NCBI RefSeq assembly: GCF_015751905.1
Contig: NZ_JADOUF010000001.1
Span: 3,968,001 to 4,032,000 of the forward strand
Direction: 5' to 3'
Source of the DNA: Longispora fulva
Lineage (GTDB): Bacteria; Actinomycetota; Actinomycetes; Mycobacteriales; Micromonosporaceae
DNA length: 64,000 nucleotides
Position 1 is the stretch's first letter, and every line of letters starts with the position of its first letter. The notes under the pieces are model-generated. The model saw nothing but the letters and a program-made list of their open reading frames with translations. It had not been told where the DNA came from and did no database searches. The translations under genes and the position numbers were made by a program. Below, in pieces: positions 18,061 to 26,796 of this stretch.

Positions 18061-18968
18061 GCGACCGCCTCTACCGCTGGGACCTGAGGGCCTCGCCGTA
18101 CCTGTACATCGCCCCGTTCTTCGTGCTCTTCGCGGCCTTCGGGGTGTTCCCGCTGCTCTACACGGCGTGGGTGTCCCTGCACGACTGGACCCTGCTGTCG
18201 GATGAGCACCCCTTCGTCGGGGTGGCCAACTACCGGGAACTGTTCGGCGATCCGTACTTCTGGAACGCGCTCGGCAACACGCTCTCGATCCTGGTGCTGT
18301 CCACGGTCCCGCAACTGCTGTTCGCGCTGCTGCTGGCGCACCTGCTCAACCGGCCGCTGCGGGGCCAGACGTTCTTCCGGCTCGGGCTGCTGCTGCCGAA
18401 CGTCACCTCGGTGGTGGCGGTGGCGGTCATCTTCTCGCAGCTGTTCGGGAGGGACTTCGGGTTGATCAACGCCATCCTGGAGTCCCTCGGGGCTGGCCGG
18501 ATCGACTGGCAGAACGGGACGGCCAGCTCGCACGTCGCCATCGCCACGATGATCATCTGGCAGTGGACCGGCTACAACTCGCTGATCTACCTGGCGGCGA
18601 TGAAGGCCGTGCCCCGGGACCTGTACGAGTCGGCGACCCTCGACGGGGCCACCGGCCTGCAACAGCTGACCAGGATCACGATCCCGATGATCCGGCCCAC
18701 GATCATCTTCACGGTCGTGGTGTCCACGATCTACGGGTTGCAGGTGTTCGCCCAGCCGCAGCTGTTCGGGGGCGGCGGGCCGACCGGGATCACCGGGGGC
18801 AACGACCGGCAGTTCCAGACCCTCTCCTTGTATCTCTACGAGCACGCGTTCACGAACGGCTTCCAGTTCGGGTACGCCTCGGCGACCGCCTGGGTGATGT
18901 TCGCCGTGATCGTGCTCGGGGCCGGGCTGAACTACCTGTTCGTCCGCAAGATCCGGAGCACGTCGTGA
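18057..18968 (+). CDS. Sugar ABC transporter permease (MalF type)
   Basis: 303 residues with six predicted membrane helices. It opens with the helix SPYLYIAPFFVLFAAFGVFPLLY, and the EAA loop is DLYESATLDGATGLQQLTRI, which docks the ATPase. It forms the channel with the following permease. Both ends overlap neighbours by 4 bases, so it is tightly coupled in the operon. No ATPase gene is present here; as in other actinobacterial CUT1 systems, a shared MsiK-type ATPase encoded elsewhere probably powers it. Confidence 0.92.
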   Translation: MSDRLYRWDLRASPYLYIAPFFVLFAAFGVFPLLYTAWVSLHDWTLLSDEHPFVGVANYRELFGDPYFWNALGNTLSILVLSTVPQLLFALLLAHLLNRPLRGQTFFRLGLLLPNVTSVVAVAVIFSQLFGRDFGLINAILESLGAGRIDWQNGTASSHVAIATMIIWQWTGYNSLIYLAAMKAVPRDLYESATLDGATGLQQLTRITIPMIRPTIIFTVVVSTIYGLQVFAQPQLFGGGGPTGITGGNDRQFQTLSLYLYEHAFTNGFQFGYASATAWVMFAVIVLGAGLNYLFVRKIRSTS

Positions 18969-19771
18969 CCCGCCGGCTGGTCTACCTGAGCCTGACGGCC
19001 GTGGTGTTCTTCTCGGCCTTCCCGCTGTACTTCAGCGTCGTCGTCGCGTCGTCGGACACCTCGGCACTCAGCGACGCCCGACTGTTGCCGGGCGCGCACC
19101 TGTGGGACAACGTCGTGCGGGTGTTCGACACCGTGCCGTTCGGGACGGCGATGCTCAACTCGGTGCTCGTCTCGCTGTCGATCACCGCCTCGGTGGTGCT
19201 GTTCTCCACCCTGGCCGGGTTCGCGTTCGCCCGGCTGCGGTTCCGGGGGCGCACGGCGTTCCTCGTGTTCATCGTGGGCACGATGATGGTGCCGACCCAG
19301 CTGGGCATCATCCCGCTGTACATCCTGATGGCGAAGATCGAGTGGACGGACTCGCTGCGGGCGGTCGTGGTCCCCGCGCTGGTCAACGCCTTCGGGGTGT
19401 TCTTCATGACGCAGTATCTTTCGGAGGCGCTGCCGAAGGAGCTGCTGGAGGCCGGCCGGATGGACGGCTGCTCCACCCAGCGGCTGTTCTGGCACGTGGT
19501 GCTGCCCGTGGCCCGACCGGCGGCGTCCGTGCTCGGCATGCTCACGTTCCTGGCCGCCTGGAACGACTACTTCTGGCCGCTGGTCGTGCTGTCCTCGCCG
19601 GAGAACCACACGGTGCAGGTCACGCTGTCGCAGCTGCGCAGCGGCTACGTCACCGACTACGCGCTGTCCCTGACCGGCACGGTGCTGGCCACCCTGCCGC
19701 TGCTCGTCGTGTTCGGCCTGCTCGGCAAACAGATCATCGGAGGAATCATGCAGGGGGCGGTCAAGGGATGA
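18965..19771 (+). CDS. Sugar ABC transporter permease (MalG type)
   Basis: 268 residues, six predicted membrane helices. The EAA loop is ELLEAGRMDGCSTQRLFWHV, and MMVPTQLGIIPLY and TFLAAWNDYFWPL are typical MalG-type blocks. It is the second channel subunit of the beta-glucoside/oligosaccharide importer. The GTG start overlaps the previous stop (GTGA) and its stop overlaps the GH1 start (ATGA). Confidence 0.92.
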   Translation: MTRRLVYLSLTAVVFFSAFPLYFSVVVASSDTSALSDARLLPGAHLWDNVVRVFDTVPFGTAMLNSVLVSLSITASVVLFSTLAGFAFARLRFRGRTAFLVFIVGTMMVPTQLGIIPLYILMAKIEWTDSLRAVVVPALVNAFGVFFMTQYLSEALPKELLEAGRMDGCSTQRLFWHVVLPVARPAASVLGMLTFLAAWNDYFWPLVVLSSPENHTVQVTLSQLRSGYVTDYALSLTGTVLATLPLLVVFGLLGKQIIGGIMQGAVKG

Positions 19772-21096
19772 TCACTTTTCCGGAGGGTTTCGTGTGGGGG
19801 GCAGCCACGGCCGCCTACCAGATCGAGGGCGCGGTCGGCCTCGACGGGCGCGGACCGTCCATCTGGGACACCTTCAGTCACACGCCGGGCAGGGTGGCCG
19901 GCGGCGACACCGGAGACGTCGCGTGCGACCACTACCACCGCTATCCGGCGGACGTGGCGCTGATGGCCGAGCTGGGCCTGCCGGCCTACCGGTTCTCCGT
20001 GTCCTGGGCCCGGGTCGCACCCGACGGCCGGGGGCTCAACCCGCGCGGCCTGGACTTCTACGACCGCCTCGTCGACGAGCTGGTCGCCCGGGGCATCGAA
20101 CCGATCGTGACCCTGTACCACTGGGACCTCCCCCAGGCCCTCGAGGACACCGGCGGCTGGACGGCCCGGGACACGGCCGAACGGTTCGCCGACTACGCCG
20201 CCGCCGTCCACGACCGGCTCGGAGACCGGGTGCCCACCTGGACGACCCTGAACGAGCCGTGGTGCTCGGCGTACCTCGGCTACGGCAACGGCGTGCACGC
20301 CCCCGGCCAGCGCGACCCGGGCAAGGCGTTCGCGGCCGTGCACCACCTGCTGCTCGCGCACGGGCTCGGCACCCAGGCGCTACGGTCGGCCGGAGCGCGG
20401 TCGATCGGACTCACCCTCAACCCGGCCTCGGTGTCCCCGGTGGACCCGGCCGACCCTGCCGACGTGGCCGCCGCGCGCCTGGTCGACGGGTTGCAGAACC
20501 GGATCTTCCTCGACCCGGTGCTGCGGGGGGAATACCCCGCCGACGTCGCGCACCTGGTCCGGGCGCACATCCGCGACACCGACCTCAAGGTGATCTCCGA
20601 GCCGATCGACCTGCTCGGCGTCAACTACTACATGCCGCTCTACGTCCGCGCGAGACCGGGCGCGACCGGTGGCGGCGAGGCCTACCCGGGCACGCGGGAC
20701 ATCGAGTTCCTGCCGGCGGAGGGCCCGGTGACCGAGATGGGCTGGCTGATCGAGCCCGCCGGCTTGACCCGACTACTGGAACGCATCGGCCGCGACTACC
20801 CCGGCACCCCACTGATGATCACGGAGAACGGCGGGGCGTTCCCCGAGGGCACGGCCGACGCCGACCGGATCGGGTACCTCGACGGGCACCTGCGGGCCGC
20901 GCACGAGGCCATCTCCCGGGGCGTGGATCTGCGCGGCTATCTCGTATGGTCACTCCTGGACAACTTCGAGTGGGCCGAGGGCTACCGTAAGCGGTTCGGG
21001 ATCGTGCACGTCGACTACGACACGCAGCGCCGGGAGCCGAAGGACAGTGCCCTCTGGTACCGCGACGTGATCCGCCGGAACGGCCTGGAGGGCTAG
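19768..21096 (+). CDS. GH1 beta-glucosidase
   Basis: 442 residues, a full-length cytoplasmic GH1 TIM barrel with no signal peptide. The acid/base Glu163 is in TLNEPW and the nucleophile Glu353 in MITENGG. The start FPEGFVWGAATAAYQIEGA is typical. It should split imported laminari-oligosaccharides or cellobiose to glucose, retaining configuration. It overlaps the permease gene by 4 bases and is followed three bases later by the regulator gene. Confidence 0.94.
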   Translation: MITFPEGFVWGAATAAYQIEGAVGLDGRGPSIWDTFSHTPGRVAGGDTGDVACDHYHRYPADVALMAELGLPAYRFSVSWARVAPDGRGLNPRGLDFYDRLVDELVARGIEPIVTLYHWDLPQALEDTGGWTARDTAERFADYAAAVHDRLGDRVPTWTTLNEPWCSAYLGYGNGVHAPGQRDPGKAFAAVHHLLLAHGLGTQALRSAGARSIGLTLNPASVSPVDPADPADVAAARLVDGLQNRIFLDPVLRGEYPADVAHLVRAHIRDTDLKVISEPIDLLGVNYYMPLYVRARPGATGGGEAYPGTRDIEFLPAEGPVTEMGWLIEPAGLTRLLERIGRDYPGTPLMITENGGAFPEGTADADRIGYLDGHLRAAHEAISRGVDLRGYLVWSLLDNFEWAEGYRKRFGIVHVDYDTQRREPKDSALWYRDVIRRNGLEG

Positions 21097-21098
21097 AG

Positions 21099-22109
21099 AT
21101 GAACGCGTCACGGGGGCGGCCCACGCTGGAGCAGGTCGCGGCGCGGGCCGGCGTGTCGCGGGCGACCGTCTCGCGGGTGGTCAACGGCTCCACGTCGGTG
21201 GCCGAGTCGATCCGTGAGGCGGTGAACCGGGCGATCGGCGAACTCGGCTACGTGCCCAACCTCGCCGCCCGCAGCCTCGTCACCCAGCGCACCGACTCGA
21301 TCGCCCTGGTCCTGCCGGAGGCCGCCACCCGGGTGTTCTCCGACGACCAGTTCTTCCCGAGCGTGATCCGGGGCGTCAGCCAGGAGCTGGAGGCCGCCGA
21401 CAAGCAGCTCGTCCTGATGCTCGCCGGCTCCCCGGCCAGCCACGACCGCGTCGAGCGGTACGCGGCGGCCCGGCACGTCGACGGCGTGCTGTTCGCGTCC
21501 ATGCACGGCTCGGACCCGCTGCCGGGCAAACTGGCCCGGATGGGCATCCCGGTGGTGTGCAGCGGCCGACCGCTCGGCCCGGCCACGGTGCCCTACGTCG
21601 ACGTGGACCACATCGGCGGCGTCACGGCGGCCGTGCACCACCTGCTCGCCCTGGGCCGGACCCGGATCGCGACCATCGCCGGCCCGCAGGACATGGTGGC
21701 CGGCATCGACCGGCTCACCGGCTACCGGGGCGCGTTGAAGGACTCCCCCAGCCGGTCCATCGTCGCCGTCGGTGACTTCACCCGGGAGTCGGGGGCCGTG
21801 GCCATGCGGCAACTGCTCGACGACGATCCCGCCCTCGACGCCGTGTTCGTCGCCTCGGACCTGATGGCGCACGGCGCACTGGGGACCCTGCGCGAGGCGG
21901 GGCGACGGGTGCCGGAGGACGTGGCCGTGGTCGGGTTCGACGACATCGAGCTGGCCCGGTACACCGATCCGCCGTTGACGACGGTGCGGCAGCCGATCGT
22001 GGACATCGGGCGGGAGATGGCCCGCCAGGTGCTCCGGCTGGCGGCCGGCCTCCCGGCGGAACCGGCGATCGTGCTCCCCACGGAACTGGTGGTCCGCCAG
22101 TCCGCGTAG
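21099..22109 (+). CDS. LacI-family transcriptional regulator of the beta-glucan operon
   Basis: 336 residues. The N-terminal LacI helix-turn-helix (TLEQVAARAGVSRATVSRVVNGS) and hinge helix are followed by a periplasmic-binding-protein-like effector domain. By position as last gene of the operon and by comparison with CebR/BglR, it most likely binds the two GAGAGCGCTCTC palindromes at 13818-13831 and 13907-13918. It would be released by a beta-glucoside disaccharide, giving autoregulation. The ATG follows the GH1 stop by two bases. Confidence 0.92.
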   Translation: MNASRGRPTLEQVAARAGVSRATVSRVVNGSTSVAESIREAVNRAIGELGYVPNLAARSLVTQRTDSIALVLPEAATRVFSDDQFFPSVIRGVSQELEAADKQLVLMLAGSPASHDRVERYAAARHVDGVLFASMHGSDPLPGKLARMGIPVVCSGRPLGPATVPYVDVDHIGGVTAAVHHLLALGRTRIATIAGPQDMVAGIDRLTGYRGALKDSPSRSIVAVGDFTRESGAVAMRQLLDDDPALDAVFVASDLMAHGALGTLREAGRRVPEDVAVVGFDDIELARYTDPPLTTVRQPIVDIGREMARQVLRLAAGLPAEPAIVLPTELVVRQSA

Positions 22110-22126
22110 CGGCCGGGTGCGGCAGA

Positions 22127-23236
22127 TCAACATCCTTTTCCGGTTGCGGAGGAGCCTGACCGGATCCGACCGGCTCGCCGACCCGGGGCCCGGGTGAACA
22201 GCCCGCGCAGCCGGGGCGCCACCGGCCGCTCCACCCACGCGTGGATCCCCCACGCCACCACTCCCATCGCCACCATCAGCCCCACCACCAGCACATACCT
22301 GTTCACGGTCGGGCCCAGCCAGGCCAGAACCACGAACCCGAGGTGCGCGTGCGCCAGGTACAGCGGATACGTCAGCGCCCCGGCGTGCGCCATCCACGGC
22401 CGTCCGAGGGACTCCGTGCGGCGCAGCGCCACCAGGATCATCACCACGAAGATGGCCGTGATCACCGCGCACACCACCACGGTCGAGAACCCGGTCCGGT
22501 AGCGTTCCCCGACCCCGGCCGCGAACCCCGCCCCGCGGTAGAGGGCGTTGCCCCAGCACAGGGCCAGGATCACGCCCAGTTCCCAGGTCATGCCGGACCG
22601 GTGGATCACGCCCAGGGCCATGCCTGCGACGAAGTAGTGCGCGAACGTCGACTGGCCGAGCAGGTCCACGAAGCCGGGCAGCAGGCCGAGCTGGGTCGCG
22701 GCCGTGACGGCGAGCCAGGCCCACAGGGCCAGGAGCACCCGGCGGCGGGTCAGGCCGACGACCGCGAGGACGAACACCAGCAGGTAGAAGCGGATCTCGG
22801 CCCACAGGGTCCAGTACACGACGTCGATGTTGGCGATGCCGGCGACCGGGTTGAGCATGGTCAGGTTCGCGAGGTACTGGCCGAACCCGACCCGGAACCG
22901 CCCGGACGCCACGGAGACGAGGGCCGTGAGGGTGACCGCCACCCAGAAGGCCGGGTAGAGCCGGACGATCCGGGAGACCACGAAGCCGCGCGCCGGGCGG
23001 CCCCACGCGCTGAGCGACACGACGAAGCCGCTGATCACGAAGAACAGGTCGACGCCGAGGTAGCCGTATCTCGACACCTGGCCGAGGCCGGGGAAGCGGG
23101 CGGGCGAGTGGCCCTGCATCCAGCCGGAGAAGGTGTAGTGGAACACCACCACTGCGACGGCCGCGCCGATCCGGAGCAGGTCCAGCTCGTGCAGCCGCCG
23201 GGCCGCCGGCCCCGGGGCGGCCGGCTCCGCGCTCAC
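22127..23236 (-). CDS. Acyltransferase-3 family integral membrane protein
   Basis: 369 residues, about ten predicted membrane helices. It opens ELDLLRIGAAVAVVVFHYTFSG with the family's conserved His (FHY) and has GYLGVDLFFVISGFVVSLS and YPLYLAHAHLGFV. Such proteins move acyl groups (often acetyl) onto extracytoplasmic sugars, including peptidoglycan or polysaccharides. It is last in the four-gene operon, and the GTG start overlaps the dipeptidase stop (GTGA). The operon context suggests cell-wall modification; the substrate is unknown. Confidence 0.85.
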   Translation of the reverse strand: MSAEPAAPGPAARRLHELDLLRIGAAVAVVVFHYTFSGWMQGHSPARFPGLGQVSRYGYLGVDLFFVISGFVVSLSAWGRPARGFVVSRIVRLYPAFWVAVTLTALVSVASGRFRVGFGQYLANLTMLNPVAGIANIDVVYWTLWAEIRFYLLVFVLAVVGLTRRRVLLALWAWLAVTAATQLGLLPGFVDLLGQSTFAHYFVAGMALGVIHRSGMTWELGVILALCWGNALYRGAGFAAGVGERYRTGFSTVVVCAVITAIFVVMILVALRRTESLGRPWMAHAGALTYPLYLAHAHLGFVVLAWLGPTVNRYVLVVGLMVAMGVVAWGIHAWVERPVAPRLRGLFTRAPGRRAGRIRSGSSATGKGC

Positions 23237-23871
23237 CGGTCGACGGGGCCGTAGCGGGTGGCGGGGGCGCGGGTGGTCAGGGCCCAGTACCGGTCGCCGA
23301 ACGACCAGTGCCACCACTCCGTCGGATAGTTCACGAACCCGGCCGCGCTGAGGACCGCGCCGAGCAGGTCCCGGTTCGCCCGGGCGGCGGCGGGTACGGG
23401 TGCCCCGGTGAAGCAGGCGTCGGCGCTGGCCAGGGGGCTGTCGTTGACGAGGGTGCCCATGTCCAGCTCGGTGCCCTCGGCGGTGCACAGGGTCAGGTCG
23501 ACCGTGCCGCCGGTGCTGTGCGGGGCGACCTCCGGCGGGGAGACGTACTTGCTGGCCTCCACGTGCAGCCGCGCCGGGTCCCAGTCGGGATGGCTGCGGC
23601 GCAGCTCGTCGCGGTACCCGTCGAAGTAGGTCTTCTGCAGGCCCAGCGGGCGGTAGCCCTCGACGATCAGCAGCCGCAGCCCGGCGGGCAGGGCGCGCTG
23701 CGCGGCCAGGAGCCGGTCGACGGCGTTCTCCCGCAGGTGCGCGTACGCGCCGTCGGGGTCGGCGAGCCGGGGGTCGACGCGCAGTTCGGACACCTCGCGC
23801 AGGTCGACGAGCGGCTCGCCGTTGTCGCGCAGCGGGACGGCCGCGACCCGGCGGTCGGACAGCAGGATCAC
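23233..23871 (-). CDS. D-Ala-D-Ala dipeptidase (VanX/DdpX-like)
   Basis: 212 residues, close to VanX in length. Zinc ligands and base are in place: His118 and Asp125 in APHSTGGTVDL, Glu185 and His188 in TEWWHWSFGDRYW, and Arg73 in EGYRPLG. It hydrolyses free D-Ala-D-Ala in the cytoplasm; no signal peptide. The GTG start overlaps the ligase stop (GTGA). Pairing a D-Ala-D-Ala ligase directly with a D-Ala-D-Ala peptidase would be futile unless they differ in specificity or timing. No vanH-like dehydrogenase is adjacent. Confidence 0.88.
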   Translation of the reverse strand: MILLSDRRVAAVPLRDNGEPLVDLREVSELRVDPRLADPDGAYAHLRENAVDRLLAAQRALPAGLRLLIVEGYRPLGLQKTYFDGYRDELRRSHPDWDPARLHVEASKYVSPPEVAPHSTGGTVDLTLCTAEGTELDMGTLVNDSPLASADACFTGAPVPAAARANRDLLGAVLSAAGFVNYPTEWWHWSFGDRYWALTTRAPATRYGPVDR

Positions 23872-24965
23872 GCCATCCCCCGCTTGCGGGCGTGCCGCTC
23901 GAACGCGAGGGCGATCAGCCGGTCGAGGAGGTCCTGGTAGGACACTCCGGAGGCCTGCCAGACCTTCGGGTACATCGAGTGCGCCGTGAAGCCGGGCATC
24001 GTGTTGAGCTCGTTGACGTAGAGCCGGTCGGCGGCCTCGTCGTAGAGGAAGTCGACCCGGGCGAGGCCCCAGCCGCCGACCGCCCGGAACGCGGCGACCG
24101 ACAATGCGCGCACCTCGGCCTCGACGTGCGGGGGCAGCACGGCGGGCACGATCATCGGGTCGACGGTGCCGAGGTACTTCTGCTCGTAGTCGAACCAGCC
24201 GCCGCTGACCGTGACCTCCCCGACGCGCGACGCCTCGGGCGCGAAGCCGCCGAGCACCCCGCACTCGATCTCCCGGCCGGTGACGCCCTGCTCGACGATG
24301 ACGACCGGGTCGTATTCCAACGCCTTGTCCACGGCCGCCGCCAGGCCCGACGGGTCGGTCACCCGGGTGATGCCGATCGAGGAGCCCATGTTGGCGGGCT
24401 TGACGAACAGCGGGTACTCCAGGCCGTCGATCACGGCCGACCCCTTCGCCCAGGACACCTCGTCCACCCAGATGTGCGGGGTGACGGGCACGTTCTCGGC
24501 GACGAAGGCGCGCTTCATCGCGACCTTGTCCATCCCGACGGCCGAGGCGGCGATGCCGCCGCCGACGTAGGGCACGCCGAGGAACTCCAGCAGGCCCTGC
24601 AGGACGCCGTCCTCGCCGAACGGGCCGTGCAGCAGCGGGAACACGACGTCGAGGTGCGCGACGACGTCCCCGTCGGCGAGCACGGCCACCCCCGGCCGAC
24701 CGGGTCGCAGCTCGACCAGCGGGCCGACGACCTCGAGGTGGTCGTCGATCGCCCGCACCCCGTCGGGCGGCGACATCTTCCCCTCCAGGACATTGTCGGG
24801 TACGAGCCGGAAGTCCCCCTCCCGCGTCACCCCCACGACGACCGGCGCGTACCGGTCCCGGGGCAGCGCGCGCACCACCGCGAGGGCCGAGGAGCAGGAC
24901 ACGTCGTGTTCGGCCGAGGGTCCGCCGAAGAGGACCCCGACCCGGATCCGCGCGTCGCCGGTCAT
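23868..24965 (-). CDS. D-alanine--D-alanine ligase family protein
   Basis: 365 residues, ATP-grasp. It has GVLFGGPSAEHDVS, FVKPANMGSSIGI, GREIECGVLG and the metal-binding NELNTMPGFT (318-327). The omega-loop reads DYEQKYLG, keeping the Lys-Tyr pair (263-264) typical of D-Ala-D-Ala ligases; VanA-type D-Ala-D-Lac ligases have His at the Tyr position. It is therefore predicted to make D-Ala-D-Ala, possibly D-Ala-D-Ser. It may be a second, dedicated ligase because it sits in a special operon rather than with murein genes. ATGA overlap with the upstream gene. Confidence 0.9.
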   Translation of the reverse strand: MTGDARIRVGVLFGGPSAEHDVSCSSALAVVRALPRDRYAPVVVGVTREGDFRLVPDNVLEGKMSPPDGVRAIDDHLEVVGPLVELRPGRPGVAVLADGDVVAHLDVVFPLLHGPFGEDGVLQGLLEFLGVPYVGGGIAASAVGMDKVAMKRAFVAENVPVTPHIWVDEVSWAKGSAVIDGLEYPLFVKPANMGSSIGITRVTDPSGLAAAVDKALEYDPVVIVEQGVTGREIECGVLGGFAPEASRVGEVTVSGGWFDYEQKYLGTVDPMIVPAVLPPHVEAEVRALSVAAFRAVGGWGLARVDFLYDEAADRLYVNELNTMPGFTAHSMYPKVWQASGVSYQDLLDRLIALAFERHARKRGMA

Positions 24966-26068
24966 GCCGCCTCCTCCTGGTCGTGGGCGCCGGCCGGGCG
25001 GCCGGAGCGGTCGTGGCCGGTGTGGTGGCCGGTGCCGGCGGGGCCGCCGGTCGTGTCGCGGCCGCCGGTGCCGGTCACGTCGGCCGGGCCTGCGAGGATG
25101 CCGCCCAGCGTGCCGGGGTCGATGTTGCCGCCGGTGAGGACGACGCCGATGTCGCCGAGCCCGCCGGCCGCAGCGAGCAGCAGCGCCCCCGCGAGAGCCG
25201 CCGCCGCCGACGGTTCGACGAGGAGTTTCGCCTCGAACAGCACGAGGCGCACGGCGTGGGCGATGGCAGCGTCGTCCACCCGGACCACCCCGGCCACGGC
25301 GTGCTGGACGATCCGGAACGGCAGCCGGCCCACCTGCGCGGGCCGCAGGCCGTCGGCGAGGGTGGGCCCGGGGACCACCGTCACCCGGTTGCCGGTGACC
25401 AGGCTGCGGGCGAGGGAGTCGTTGCCGACCGGCTCGACGCCGTACACGGAGAGGTCGTGGCCCTCGGCGGCCAGGCAGGCCCCGGCGAGGCCACCGCCGC
25501 CGCCGACCGGCAGCACCACGGCGTCGAGGCGCGCGCCCCGGTCGCGGACCTCGTCGAGGAGTTCCAGGGTGGCGGTGCCCTGGCCGCGGATCACGTCCGG
25601 GTGGTCGTACGCGTCGAGGACGGCGTGCCCGGTGGACACCCGCAGCCGCTCGACGGCGGCGAGCCGGTCGTCGAGGGTGTGCCCGGCAAGCATCACGTCG
25701 GCCCCGGCGGCGTGGGCGAGGGCGATCTTCGCGGGGGCCGCGTCCACGGGCAGGACGGCGACGGCGCGCAGGCCGCGTTCGCGGGCGGCAAGCGCGACGG
25801 CCACGGCGTGGTTGCCGGTGCTCTGCGCGATGACGCCGGTGTGCCGGCCCTCGTCGGCGATCCGGCCCACGGCGAGCGTCGCGCCCCGGTACTTGTAGGA
25901 CCCGCCGCGCTGCAGGTTCTCCGCCTTGAGCCACAGCCGGGCCCCGGCCAGGGCGTCGAGCGCCGCCGACCGGACCACCGGGGTCCGCACCACCCGGCCG
26001 GCGAGCCACGCCCCGGCCGCGCAGACATCCTCACCACTCAGAGTTGTCAGATCTGTCGCCACTGTCAC
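24962..26068 (-). CDS. PLP-dependent serine/threonine dehydratase or racemase-like enzyme
   Basis: 368 residues, fold-type II PLP enzyme of the threonine dehydratase/serine racemase group. The PLP lysine is in GSYKYRGA, the phosphate loop in LPVGGGGGLAG, and there is no C-terminal ACT domain. It heads an operon with a D-Ala-D-Xaa ligase and VanX-like peptidase. A role in making or removing a D-amino acid such as D-Ser is therefore attractive but unproven; plain threonine/serine dehydration is the default. GTG 26068 follows GGAAGG by nine bases. The last ~45 residues are a Gly/Thr/His-rich tail absent from typical relatives. Confidence 0.83.
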   Translation of the reverse strand: MTVATDLTTLSGEDVCAAGAWLAGRVVRTPVVRSAALDALAGARLWLKAENLQRGGSYKYRGATLAVGRIADEGRHTGVIAQSTGNHAVAVALAARERGLRAVAVLPVDAAPAKIALAHAAGADVMLAGHTLDDRLAAVERLRVSTGHAVLDAYDHPDVIRGQGTATLELLDEVRDRGARLDAVVLPVGGGGGLAGACLAAEGHDLSVYGVEPVGNDSLARSLVTGNRVTVVPGPTLADGLRPAQVGRLPFRIVQHAVAGVVRVDDAAIAHAVRLVLFEAKLLVEPSAAAALAGALLLAAAGGLGDIGVVLTGGNIDPGTLGGILAGPADVTGTGGRDTTGGPAGTGHHTGHDRSGRPAGAHDQEEAA

Positions 26069-26260
26069 CGCGATGTGCCTTCCCGGTCCCGAAATCGGCT
26101 GGTGAGGCCACACTGCCGGCGCAATATGCCCGCCCCGTCCCCGCCGTGTCATGAACCGGTAACAACACACGGAGAGTGACCGGGGCCGTTGGCACGAAGC
26201 GGGGAGCAGTCAGCTGGCCGGGATCTCCTATGGTGGGCGCACACGCGAGAGGGAGCAGAC

Positions 26261-26791
26261 ATGTCAGAGACAGCGATGGACGACTGGAGCGAGGACACCC
26301 CGGCCCACGAGGTCGTCGTCGACTACGCGAACGGCGGCCACGAGGTGACCACGGACCTCGACGGGGACGGCTACGCGGACTCGGTCGCCGTCGACACCGA
26401 CGGGGACGGGCACTACGAGGCGGTCTACACCCACGAGCACGGCCCGGGCCACGCGCTCGACACGGTCTCCGTGGACTCCGACGGCGACGGCAGGGTCGAC
26501 GCCGTCTTCTCGGACACCGACCACGACGGCCGGATCGACACCGCGGTGCTGGACCGCGACCACGACGGCCGGGTCGACGCGATGTACGTGGACTCCAACC
26601 ACGACGGGGCCGTCGACCAGGTCGTCCTCGACAGGGACCTCGACGGCCGCGCGGACTTCGCGACCGCCGACACCGACTTCGACGGGCGCGCGGACGTGAC
26701 GGTCACCGACACGGACGCCGACGGCACGTACGACACGGTGCACTACGGCGACGCCGCGCCGCGCGGGTTGGACCCGTTCGGGGCGAACTGA
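26261..26791 (+). CDS. DxDxDG calcium-binding-type repeat protein
   Basis: 176 residues, very acidic. From about residue 31 it carries nine copies of a ~14-residue unit built on DxDxDG(R/Y)xD (for example VDSDGDGRVD, LDRDHDGRVD), the loop seen in EF-hand, dockerin and thrombospondin type-3-like calcium sites. There is no signal peptide or membrane helix, so it is either cytoplasmic or exported by an unknown route. ATG 26261 follows AGGGAG. It is convergent with the surface-protein gene, whose stop is five bases away. Function unknown; multivalent Ca2+ binding is inferred. Confidence 0.8.
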   Translation: MSETAMDDWSEDTPAHEVVVDYANGGHEVTTDLDGDGYADSVAVDTDGDGHYEAVYTHEHGPGHALDTVSVDSDGDGRVDAVFSDTDHDGRIDTAVLDRDHDGRVDAMYVDSNHDGAVDQVVLDRDLDGRADFATADTDFDGRADVTVTDTDADGTYDTVHYGDAAPRGLDPFGAN

Positions 26792-26796
26792 CGCTG

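Noticed and set aside
23868-24965. VanA-type D-Ala-D-Lac ligase
   Set aside because: The specificity loop has Lys-Tyr as in D-Ala-D-Ala ligases, not the VanA-type His, and there is no vanH neighbour.
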